Shown one piece after another: positions 7,797 through 14,823 of a DNA stretch of 20,214 nt. Both the position numbers and the translations under genes were made by a program. Location: the NCBI GenBank assembly GCA_031431235.1, contig JANPDA010000387.1:1-20214 (forward strand), written 5' to 3'. Origin of the DNA: JANNSW01 sp031431235 (GTDB taxonomy: Bacteria > Pseudomonadota > Alphaproteobacteria > Rhizobiales > Hyphomicrobiaceae). The notes under the pieces are model-generated. The model had not been told where the DNA came from. It worked only from the letters and a program-made list of their open reading frames with translations, and made no database searches. Numbering within the stretch: position 1 is the stretch's first letter; each line of letters begins with the position of its first letter.

Positions 7797-8489
7797 ATGT
7801 TCACGCGTTTCCTTTTTTCTGCTCTGCTCGGCGCCGGCTCCCTCGTCATCTCGGGCGGCCTTTCAGTCCCGGCGCTCGCCGCCGGAGCCATCGATCCGGC
7901 GAGCTTCACCGCGACGGTCGACAATCCCTGGTATCCGCTGAAGCCCGGCACGGTCCTGACCTACACCGGCACCAAGGACGAGAAGCCCGCGGCCCGGGTG
8001 ATCACCGTGACCAGCAAGTCCAAGGTCGTCGCCGGCGTCACCTGCGCCGTCGTCGTGGACGAGGTCGCGCTCGCCGGCAAGCTCGCGGACCGGACCATGA
8101 GCTACTATGCCCAGGACAAAGACGGCAACGTCTGGAGCTTCGGCGAGGACGTCCAGGAGATCAACAGCAAGGGCAAGGTGGCCAAGACGGAAGGATGGCA
8201 CGTCGGCGTCGATGGCGCCGAGCCAAGCCTGATCATGGAGGCAAAGCCTGCCACGGGGCACACGATCATCCACAAGTACACCAACAACTACGCCGAGGTC
8301 ATCAACCTCGCCAAGGCCGTGAAGGTCCCCTACACCGCCTACCAGGATGCCCTCCAGGTGAAGGAGTGGACCCCCGACGAGCCCGACGTCCTCGTGCACA
8401 AATACTATGCCCGTGGCGTCGGCGAGGTTCGCGACGTGTCCGTCAAGGGCGACAAGGAGGAGTTCGTCCTCGTCAGCGTCAAGCCGTAG
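7797..8489 (+). CDS. Exported protein B of unknown function (paralogue of protein A)
   Basis: The product has 230 residues with a signal peptide of about 25 residues (hydrophobic core FLFSALLGAGSLVISGG, cleavage probably after ALA). The ATG at 7797 has GGAG eight bases upstream; the open frame extends to 7740 without a better start. It aligns along its length with protein A: PLKPGTVLTYTGT, GVTCAVVVDEVAL, YYAQDKDGNVWSFGED at 103-118, and GVDGAEPSLIMEAKP. Both proteins keep a single cysteine in the equivalent strand and the same YAQDxDGNVWxFGED block, presumably the functional core. The C-terminal third is divergent, including a TPDEPDVLVHKYYARGVGEV segment. It closes the ABC locus. The function is unknown; a role together with protein A and the transporter is inferred from position only. 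Confidence 0.85.
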   Translation: MFTRFLFSALLGAGSLVISGGLSVPALAAGAIDPASFTATVDNPWYPLKPGTVLTYTGTKDEKPAARVITVTSKSKVVAGVTCAVVVDEVALAGKLADRTMSYYAQDKDGNVWSFGEDVQEINSKGKVAKTEGWHVGVDGAEPSLIMEAKPATGHTIIHKYTNNYAEVINLAKAVKVPYTAYQDALQVKEWTPDEPDVLVHKYYARGVGEVRDVSVKGDKEEFVLVSVKP

Positions 8490-8495
8490 ACAATG

Positions 8496-8606
8496 CGAAA
8501 TCCGTCTTGCGCGGCTCGCGCCGATTGGCTTTCGGCGGGATGACGGGCGTGATGCCCCGTTCTTCGAGCGTCGCGACCAGCGCGTCGGAGTCGCAACCCG
8601 CGTAGT
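8496..8606 (-). pseudogene. IS5-family (IS427-like) transposase fragment
   Basis: The minus-strand translation reads D-Y-A-G-C-DSDALVATLEERGITP, then VIPPKANRREPRKTDF. This is the block after the second catalytic aspartate in IS5/IS427-type DDE transposases, normally D-K-G-Y-DSDAL followed by an IPPxxNR motif. Only about 37 codons remain. The homology ends seven bases after the stop codon of protein B on one side and fades near 8610 on the other. No terminal inverted repeats, target duplication or second fragment could be seen. Whether the B-proximal break came from recombination at the gene end cannot be decided here. Confidence 0.75.
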
Positions 8607-8773
8607 CCTGACGGATCACAAAAATGCATTCGTAACGCGAATGTCGCGTGTTCGAGTTACGCCGGCGACTTCACTTCAGTCTGTCCCAGGCAGACCTCAT
8701 TGGCAGCGTGTGGGCGGGCGAAGCGCGAATGGGTTGTTTGCGCGCGCAACGGCAATCGCGCTTTGCCTCCCCG
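8607..8773. other. Intergenic remainder between the IS fragment and the J-domain gene
   Basis: No gene is recognisable. The stretch holds a small perfect inverted repeat (CATTCG 8627-8632, CGAATG 8638-8643, five-base loop) and a 12-bp palindrome TTGCGCGCGCAA at 8738-8749. Neither is followed by a U-tract on either strand, so I do not call a terminator. Confidence 0.4.
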
Positions 8774-9517
8774 TCAGGCCTGTCCTGCCAGCAGCACCGA
8801 CTTCGCCTCGTTGATCTTCGCAGCCAGGTAATTCGAGCCACCCTGGTCGGGGTGGAGGCGTTTCATCAGGTTGCGGTGCGCAGAGCGGATCTCGTCGGGG
8901 CTGGCAGTGGGCGCGAGGCCGAGCACCTCGAAAGCCTCACCGCGTGACATCGGGCCGCGCTCGCGCTCCATCGGGGGAGCCGCGCCGTCGCCGTTGCTGC
9001 GATCCTCCCCGCTCCGGCTGCGCTCGCTGCCACGCAGCTGATCCCGCCATTCCGGGTGCGTCCGGTCGAGATAGGCCTCGAGCAGCTGCCGGCTCTGGGG
9101 ATCGCCGGCGCGGCACTCACGCCACAGCACGATCAGATTGGCCGATGCGAGGGAATCCAGCTCGCGACCGGCGAAGACGCCGGCGATGACATGGCCGCTC
9201 ATGCGCCCGCTATCATGGTCGAGCGACATTTCGAGGAAGGCCGTGCGCACACGCGAGACCTGCCCGGGTGATTTCTGGGCCGAGCCGGCCGGCGAGAACG
9301 GTGTGCGCCGGCCGACCAGCAAGAGGCCGAGAAAGCCGAGCGGCACCGCCAGCAGAATGCGGCCGGTCGCCGCCATGTAGGCAGCGCCGGCGATGAGCGC
9401 GCCCCCTCCGATCCTACGTGTCAGCATGCCAAGACCCTGTCCGCCGGGAGCGGCCAGCCCGCGGGTGAGGACGACGACGAGAAGCAGGACGACGAGTAGC
9501 AGGATGAGGCTCTGCAT
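8774..9517 (-). CDS. Membrane-anchored J-domain (DnaJ/TIM14-like) protein
   Basis: The 247-residue product starts with a hydrophobic helix at 2-18, followed by hydrophobic segments at about 36-50 and 53-68. A hydrophilic middle of about 120 residues follows, with a charged low-complexity linker (SERSRSGEDRSNGDG). A J domain occupies about 189-247, containing EAFEVLGL, the essential HPD tripeptide at 222-224, and KINEAKSVLL. J domains recruit and stimulate DnaK/Hsp70. The C-terminal position after a membrane anchor resembles TIM14/DjlA-like J proteins found in many alphaproteobacteria. It is the last gene of a minus-strand run and starts 18 bp after the VWA gene, so the two are probably co-transcribed and may act together. 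No client is indicated by the sequence. Confidence 0.88.
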   Translation of the reverse strand: MQSLILLLVVLLLVVVLTRGLAAPGGQGLGMLTRRIGGGALIAGAAYMAATGRILLAVPLGFLGLLLVGRRTPFSPAGSAQKSPGQVSRVRTAFLEMSLDHDSGRMSGHVIAGVFAGRELDSLASANLIVLWRECRAGDPQSRQLLEAYLDRTHPEWRDQLRGSERSRSGEDRSNGDGAAPPMERERGPMSRGEAFEVLGLAPTASPDEIRSAHRNLMKRLHPDQGGSNYLAAKINEAKSVLLAGQA

Positions 9518-9535
9518 GGGAAGGCACGCGATCTT

Positions 9536-10276
9536 TCATTTCAACTGCTCGAGCAGGAGCCTCGCGCCACTGCCTTGCTTGCCACGCCCCAGATCCTGGA
9601 GGGCGGCCCGGCCACCGGCCGCGTAGACGGCGACGGCTTCCAGCAACCGTCGCAACTCCTCGGCCGCGCCAGCGCCGAAACGGCAGTAGGCCCCGCGGGT
9701 CAAACGTGCAAGCTCGCGGAAGGCGGTGGCGGCCTGCCCGTCGCGCCCCTCCTGGAAGGCAAAGATCGGCAATCGCAGCAGAGCGAGCTCGCCGGCCACC
9801 TGCGCCAGATCGTCGAGCGCCTCCTCCATGGCATCGCCCACCAGCACCAGCGCGTTGACAGGCCGGCTCGCGGCCTCGCGGCGTGCGTGGACGAGGACCT
9901 TGCGGATCTGGGTGTGGCCGCCACGGCATTCGACGCCGGTCATCAATCGCTGCAAGCCGGCGGCGTCGCCCGTCCATTGGCTGGCGCGGCATTCGTCATG
10001 GCCGCGAAAATAGACGAGCTGGACATCGAGGCCGCCAATCGATTGCACGGCGTCGAACATGGAGGACTGCAGCGCGAGCGCCATGTCCCAGGCCGGCTGG
10101 CGGCTCATGGTCGCATCGATGGCGAAGATCAGACTGCCGCGGGAGGCCGACTGCACAGGCTGCGGCATGGCCTTCACCGTGGCGATGAAGGCGTCGATTT
10201 CGGCTCCAGTCGTCGTCGGCGGGTCGGAGCCAACGCCGGGCTGGCGGTCGATCTCGCCTCGGCCTCTTGCCGTCAT
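9536..10276 (-). CDS. VWA-domain protein
   Basis: The 246-residue product is a nearly complete von Willebrand factor A fold. Strand 1 is GSLIFAIDATMSR with a MIDAS-like D54-x-T-x-S58 (canonical DxSxS). GGHTQI supplies the distal threonine, and NALVLVGDAMEEA supplies the third loop acidic residue. LPIFAFQEGRDGQA follows as a further strand. No signal peptide or membrane helix is visible, so it is probably cytoplasmic. The ATG at 10276 has CGGAG about 11 bp upstream; the frame is open to 10378 but adds only Pro/Gly-rich residues. The first 45 residues are poorly ordered and Thr/Pro-rich. It lies between an RND transporter and a J-domain gene. VWA proteins commonly scaffold complexes in a metal-dependent way, so binding to the J protein or the transporter is a reasonable guess, not a demonstrated fact. 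Confidence 0.85.
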   Translation of the reverse strand: MTARGRGEIDRQPGVGSDPPTTTGAEIDAFIATVKAMPQPVQSASRGSLIFAIDATMSRQPAWDMALALQSSMFDAVQSIGGLDVQLVYFRGHDECRASQWTGDAAGLQRLMTGVECRGGHTQIRKVLVHARREAASRPVNALVLVGDAMEEALDDLAQVAGELALLRLPIFAFQEGRDGQAATAFRELARLTRGAYCRFGAGAAEELRRLLEAVAVYAAGGRAALQDLGRGKQGSGARLLLEQLK

Positions 10277-10343
10277 GGGTTGGCTTGCTCCGGGTCGCAC
10301 CTCGCCTGATTGTAGCAGACAAGATGGCGATCCGAAGCCTGCT

Positions 10344-12656
10344 TTACCTGGCGGCGAGGGCGGGGGCTTTGCCGGCACTTGCCTTGTCGCGCCAGCGGCC
10401 CCACCAGACGATCAGCGCCGGCAGGAGCAGAATGTCGCTGAGGAGTGCCGCCACCAGTGCGCCCATCATCAAGAGCCCGAACAGCCGCATCGGCGGCAGA
10501 TCACTGAAGATGGTTGCCGACATGCCGGCAACCAACACGCACGTCGTCAGGATCAGCAATGGTCCGATCCGCTCGAGGGCGGCAAGCGCGGCATCGGCGA
10601 GCGGGCGGCCTTGCGCCTGCTCGGAGCGCAGATGGTTCAGGTAGTGAATGCTGTCGTCGACCGCGATGCCGAAGGCGACGACCAGGGCGACGACGCTCGC
10701 GTACTCGAGCCCCTTGTCGAGCGCAAAGAGAATGGCACCAGCCGCCACGATCGGGAAGACGTTCGGCAGAATCGCCAATACCGCAAACGAGGCGGACCGG
10801 AAGGCCACGCCAATCATGGCGATCACCACGATCATCGAGCCGAGCAGATTGAAATTGAGCTGCTGGATCATGCTCGTGCTTTCGATCGCGGCGACCGCGG
10901 GCAAGCCGGTCACGACCAGCCTCACCGTCGGGTGGCGGGCTCGGACGGCAGCGAGTGCGGCGTCGACCCTGGCGACGAGGGCTCGCGCCTCGGACGCCGG
11001 CAGATCGCCCATGTAGGCGGTGACGAGCGATGCCCTGGCGGTTGAATTCTCCATGCGTGCGAGCACACGCTCGGGCATCAGCGCACGTACACGGTCAGCC
11101 TCGGCCGAGTCGGCGCCGCCGTTGCGGAGCCAGCGATCGAGGGTGGCGCGCGAGCTGAAACCGTGGAGGCCGGGAATGGCGGACAGCACGTCGTGAACCT
11201 CGGCATCGATCGCGCGCGCGGGGTCGGGATCGGCGGGGCTTTGCTCGATCATGACATGAAGGGGATGCGCGGCGTGGAAGGTGGCATCGACGAGCTGCGA
11301 GGCCGCCACCGCCGGGCTCGCGGTCGGGACCTGGTCAGACAGACGATAGCGCGGCTCCAGCGCGAGATGAAGGCAAGCGCAGGCTATGATGGCGGCCGTT
11401 CCCAGCAGTGCGATCGTTCCAGGTGCCGTGGCTGCGGCGTACCGCGTCCAGGCGATCGGGGCCTCCAGCACAGGGATGCGCGCGAAGCCGAGGGCCCGTG
11501 CGCGGCGCAAGCTGCTGCCATCGCCAAAGACGAGCACCGCCAGCGCCGGCACCAGGGCGATGACGACGAAGTAGGCGAGCATCGTGACGAAGCCGCTGGC
11601 AAGCCCGAAGTCGCGGATGAGGGCCGAGGAGCTGAAGAACAGCGACAGCATCGAGGCGGCAGTCGTCAGCGAGGTGAGCGCGCAGGCCGGCCCCGTTCCG
11701 GCGACCGCAATTCTCGCAGCCGTGCGCGCGTCGTGGCCCGATAGGATCTCCCGCCGGATGCGATCGACGAGATGCATGGAATCGCTGAAGGCGATGACGA
11801 GGACGAGCGGGGGAATGACATTGACGAGGGTATTGAGGCGGAAGCCGGCATGGCCGAGCGCGCCGAGCCCGATCAACACAGAGGCGGCCGGTGCGATCGA
11901 GGTCAGCAACACCAGATCGAAGCGGCGGAACACGAAGAGCGAGATCAGGAAGCCGATCGCGAAGCCGACGAGATTGTAGATGACACGGTCGCGCCGGATG
12001 GCCTCGCGGATTTCCATCTGCAACGCCGGCACGCCGGTGATGCGGGTGCGAATGGGCGCGCTGCCGATGCTGGTGTGCACGCTCCGGTCGACAATGCCGA
12101 CCACGGCCTCCAGGCCCTGAGCCGCCACCGCGGCCTGATCGAGGGAGACTATGATAAGCGCAATGCCGCCATTCTTGCCCCGGCGGGCCAGCAGGCTATC
12201 CTTGATGAAGGGATGGTCGAGTGCCTCCTCGACCAGCGCCGGAAGCCTGTTTGCATCCGGCAACTCGTCGGGAAAGAGCTGCGAGGGTAGCCCGCCGGGC
12301 GGCGGCCGGCGCCGCATCGAGAAGGGCGAGAGGACGCCTGCGACCGGTCCGGTCAGCTCGAGGTCGAGATGCAGGCTGCGCAGGGCTTCGAGGGTTTCCG
12401 GGGTCAGCAACTGCTCGCTTTGGGCAACTACCAGCAGATCGAGCTCGCTGGAGGGAAACCGCTCGCGCATCAGGCGGTAGTCGGCATAGGCCGGAGTGCC
12501 CGAGCGGAACAGGTCGCTCAACGCGTCGTCGGGTTTGAGCTTGGGCAGGCCGCTCGCGGCCGCGATCACGACGACGGCCAGCAGCAGCAGCGTCGTGAGC
12601 GGCCGCGCGACCGCAGCGAGCCCGATACGCTCGAGACCGAAACCGATGGACCACAT
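10344..12656 (-). CDS. RND/MMPL-type transporter
   Basis: This 770-residue inner-membrane protein has the duplicated RND plan. A helix lies at 18-36, followed by a periplasmic loop to about 223 and a helix bundle from about 226 to 430. A second periplasmic loop runs to about 600, followed by a second bundle to about 755. Equivalent motifs occur in the two halves: FSDSMHLVDRIRRE near 290-303 and GIAVDDSIHYLNHLR near 662-676. Both belong to the MMPL / HAE3-like branch (sterol-sensing-domain relatives) that exports lipids or hydrophobic compounds by proton exchange. At 770 residues it is shorter than tripartite AcrB-type pumps, and no membrane-fusion or outer-membrane partner is adjacent. The ATG at 12656 is chosen because the frame upstream (to 13094) is a shadow of ccdA. 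The substrate is unknown. It is 80 bp downstream of ccdA and 67 bp upstream of the VWA gene. Confidence 0.9.
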   Translation of the reverse strand: MWSIGFGLERIGLAAVARPLTTLLLLAVVVIAAASGLPKLKPDDALSDLFRSGTPAYADYRLMRERFPSSELDLLVVAQSEQLLTPETLEALRSLHLDLELTGPVAGVLSPFSMRRRPPPGGLPSQLFPDELPDANRLPALVEEALDHPFIKDSLLARRGKNGGIALIIVSLDQAAVAAQGLEAVVGIVDRSVHTSIGSAPIRTRITGVPALQMEIREAIRRDRVIYNLVGFAIGFLISLFVFRRFDLVLLTSIAPAASVLIGLGALGHAGFRLNTLVNVIPPLVLVIAFSDSMHLVDRIRREILSGHDARTAARIAVAGTGPACALTSLTTAASMLSLFFSSSALIRDFGLASGFVTMLAYFVVIALVPALAVLVFGDGSSLRRARALGFARIPVLEAPIAWTRYAAATAPGTIALLGTAAIIACACLHLALEPRYRLSDQVPTASPAVAASQLVDATFHAAHPLHVMIEQSPADPDPARAIDAEVHDVLSAIPGLHGFSSRATLDRWLRNGGADSAEADRVRALMPERVLARMENSTARASLVTAYMGDLPASEARALVARVDAALAAVRARHPTVRLVVTGLPAVAAIESTSMIQQLNFNLLGSMIVVIAMIGVAFRSASFAVLAILPNVFPIVAAGAILFALDKGLEYASVVALVVAFGIAVDDSIHYLNHLRSEQAQGRPLADAALAALERIGPLLILTTCVLVAGMSATIFSDLPPMRLFGLLMMGALVAALLSDILLLPALIVWWGRWRDKASAGKAPALAAR

Positions 12657-12736
12657 GGGAAGCGCATTCCTGGAAGCACACGCGGCAGCACCATCGCGCG
12701 AAACGTCAGCGCTGTCGATGCGACGCTTGGGGAGCA

Positions 12737-13528
12737 CTATCCTCCGCCCGTGATCTGTCCCTCGAGGCCTGCCGGCATCAGCCAGCGCTCGAACTCGGCG
12801 AGTGCGGGAAAGGTTTCCAGCATCCACAGGCCGAAATTGGTGATGGAGCCCGTCAGAAAGAGGATGCCGGTCAGGACGAGCGCTGCCCCCATCACTTTTT
12901 CCACCAGGCCGAGGTGGCGTTTGAAGAGGTGGAAGAAGCCCAGGAACGGTTTGATCGCGACAGCGGCCAGCACGAAGGGGATGCCGAGCCCGAGCGAATA
13001 AACCAGGAGCAACGAGATGCCACGCGCAAGGCTGGCTTCGCTCGCCGCCGTCGTCAGCACCGCTGCCAGCACCGGGCCGATGCAAGGTGTCCAACCAAAG
13101 GCAAAGGCAAGCCCGATCAGATAGGCCGGGAAATATCCGGCAGGCGTGCCGGCCATGTGGAAGCGGAGGTCGCGATAGAAGAACGCGACCTTGAACACGC
13201 CGAGGAAGTGCAAGCCGAACAGGATGATGATCGCGCCGGCAACGATCGATAGCTCACTTTTCCAACTCTGCAGCACTTGCCCGAACAGGGAAGCACTCGC
13301 CCCCAATGCCACGAACACCGTCGTGAAGCCGGCGACGAAGCACAGCGAGGACAGGATCACCCGGCGATAGACGGCCGATTGCTGATCGCCCTTGCCCTCA
13401 CTCAACATGTCGAGCGTGGTGCCCCCGAGGAAGCCCAGATAGGGGGGGACGAGCGGCAGCACGCAGGGCGAGAGGAAGCTCAACAAGCCTGCGAAGGCAA
13501 CGAGGAGGTAGATTTGCAGGTCGGGCAT
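12737..13528 (-). CDS. ccdA: CcdA/DsbD-type thiol-disulfide membrane transporter
   Basis: The 263-residue product has the six-helix CcdA fold, which carries reducing equivalents from cytoplasmic thioredoxin to periplasmic thiol proteins for cytochrome c maturation or other disulfide reduction. The two redox cysteines are in the expected settings: C22 in SFLSPCVLPLVPPYLGF and C149 in FGWTPCIGPVL. Length is near the usual 220-250, with a C-terminal extension after the last helix (LAEFERWLMPAGLEGQ). No cytochrome c assembly gene and no periplasmic thioredoxin-like protein is adjacent. Its neighbour is instead an RND transporter in the same direction. This may be a non-cytochrome role, for example supplying electrons for periplasmic cysteines, but that is inference. 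It starts at an ATG and diverges from the EamA gene. Confidence 0.92.
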   Translation of the reverse strand: MPDLQIYLLVAFAGLLSFLSPCVLPLVPPYLGFLGGTTLDMLSEGKGDQQSAVYRRVILSSLCFVAGFTTVFVALGASASLFGQVLQSWKSELSIVAGAIIILFGLHFLGVFKVAFFYRDLRFHMAGTPAGYFPAYLIGLAFAFGWTPCIGPVLAAVLTTAASEASLARGISLLLVYSLGLGIPFVLAAVAIKPFLGFFHLFKRHLGLVEKVMGAALVLTGILFLTGSITNFGLWMLETFPALAEFERWLMPAGLEGQITGGG

Positions 13529-13613
13529 CGGTCGATCCGTTCAGGGTCGAGGCTCGGCAGGCTCATGCTGTGCTCCTATACGCTGAACTCGGCCAGAAAG
13601 AGTGTCCGGCGCG

Positions 13614-13631
13614 CTTCAATTGCGGTTGAAG
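13614..13631. promoter_or_regulatory. Perfect inverted repeat in the ccdA/EamA divergent spacer
   Basis: CTTCAA, six bases, TTGAAG form a perfect dyad in the 229-bp spacer between divergent genes, about 85 bp from the ccdA start and 127 bp from the EamA start. Dyads of this type occur in operators, including some for MerR-family regulators, but no regulator gene is adjacent. A TATAGT (13714-13719), close to the -10 consensus, lies about 40 bp before the EamA ATG without a convincing -35. Confidence 0.3.
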
Positions 13632-13757
13632 TGACCTGTGGGAGCGTTGCGGGTCAGCCATGCGTTGTCACGCATCCGACCAAATCGCATGGGCAGGAGT
13701 GGATGGGGCCGCTTATAGTGTGACCGGTCGATTGTTGTTCCGAGGGCGAAAAACCCG

Positions 13758-14786
13758 ATGCCTCCTGCAGACGCGCACTCGAGAGGCGGATCCTACGTGC
13801 AGGGTGCGATCCTTGCCACCTGCGCTGGCATCCTCTGGTCATTGATGGGCCTCGGGGTGAGGATGTTCGAGGATGCAACCTCGTTCCAGATCCTTCTCTA
13901 TCGGTCGATCGGCCTGGTCGTGACGCTGTTCGTGTTCCTTGCGATTCGCAGCCGGGGTCACCCATTCGCGTTGATCGGTACAGCCGGGCCACTTTCGATC
14001 CTGGCGAGCCTCTTTCTCGTCATCGCGTTCGGCGGCAGCATCATCTCGCTGAAGGAGACGACGATTGCCAACGCCGTGTTTCTGCTCTCGACCGCGCCGC
14101 TGCTGTCGGCGCTGCTCTCTCGCATCGTGCTGGGCGAATCAGTGCGTGCCATCACTTGGGCCATGATGGTGCTCGGCAGCGTCGGTGTGGCGATCATGGT
14201 GGTGGAGGGCATCTCGCTCGGCCGGGTCGTCGGCAATGTGGCGGGGCTGCTTTGTGCACTCGCATTTGCGGCCTACGGCGTCACGCTCAAAGCCGAGCGA
14301 ACCGAGGATTCGACACCGGTCGTGTTCTTCGCGGGACTTTATGCGAGCGTGGCGGCGGCTTCGGCGGTCGTGGTCGCGGGCGAGCCGCTGACGGTCTCGG
14401 CCCATGACACCGTGCTGGGCATCGGGCTCGGAGTAGTCGTGCTGGCCGGTGGGCTCGTCATGTTCACATTGGGAGCAAGGCTGATCCCGGCGGCCGAAGC
14501 GACGCTGCTGTGCATGACGGAAGTGGTACTGGCGCCGGTCTGGGTATGGTTGTTCATCGGCGAGCGGATGGGGATCTATTCGCTGATCGGTGGCAGCATC
14601 CTGCTGACTGCGCTCGTCATCAACGCACTATCGGGCCTGTGGCCGGAGCGCCGGGCCGAGCTCGATGACGATGGCGACGCCTATAGCTATGCCGAGGAGA
14701 GCTATGCTCGGCCAGCTGCCCAGCCCAGAACCGCCGTCCGCCGCCCGTCCCGTGGACCATTGCGGTCTCCCCGCTACGTCGAATAG
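13758..14786 (+). CDS. EamA-family (DMT superfamily) membrane transporter
   Basis: The 342-residue product has ten predicted helices in two EamA repeats. The first starts AILATCAGILWSLMGLGVRM and ends near LGSVGVAIMVVEG. The second starts GNVAGLLCALAFAAYGV and ends with LLCMTEVVLAPVWVWLFIGERM then IGGSILLTALVINAL. The WSLMG and the V(L)APVW-x4-GE patterns are the family hallmarks. EamA transporters move metabolites or amino-acid-like compounds, and the substrate cannot be read from sequence. The last 48 or so residues are an unusual hydrophilic tail with an acidic patch (ELDDDGDAYSYAEE) followed by Arg/Pro-rich sequence. The start ATG has a GAGGG upstream. The next gene begins 37 bp downstream in the same direction, so an operon with the methyltransferase is likely. 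Confidence 0.92.
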   Translation: MPPADAHSRGGSYVQGAILATCAGILWSLMGLGVRMFEDATSFQILLYRSIGLVVTLFVFLAIRSRGHPFALIGTAGPLSILASLFLVIAFGGSIISLKETTIANAVFLLSTAPLLSALLSRIVLGESVRAITWAMMVLGSVGVAIMVVEGISLGRVVGNVAGLLCALAFAAYGVTLKAERTEDSTPVVFFAGLYASVAAASAVVVAGEPLTVSAHDTVLGIGLGVVVLAGGLVMFTLGARLIPAAEATLLCMTEVVLAPVWVWLFIGERMGIYSLIGGSILLTALVINALSGLWPERRAELDDDGDAYSYAEESYARPAAQPRTAVRRPSRGPLRSPRYVE

Positions 14787-14823
14787 TCTGATGCCAAACC
14801 TGCCATGGTCACAGGAGTTGCCG

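Noticed and set aside
8627..8749. Short hairpin (8627-8643) and GC-rich palindrome (8738-8749) as possible terminators for protein B or the J-domain gene
   Set aside because: The arms are short and neither has a downstream U-tract on either strand.
12657..13094. N-terminal extension of the RND transporter frame
   Set aside because: It overlaps ccdA in another frame, has no membrane or family features, and the transporter begins naturally at the ATG at 12656.
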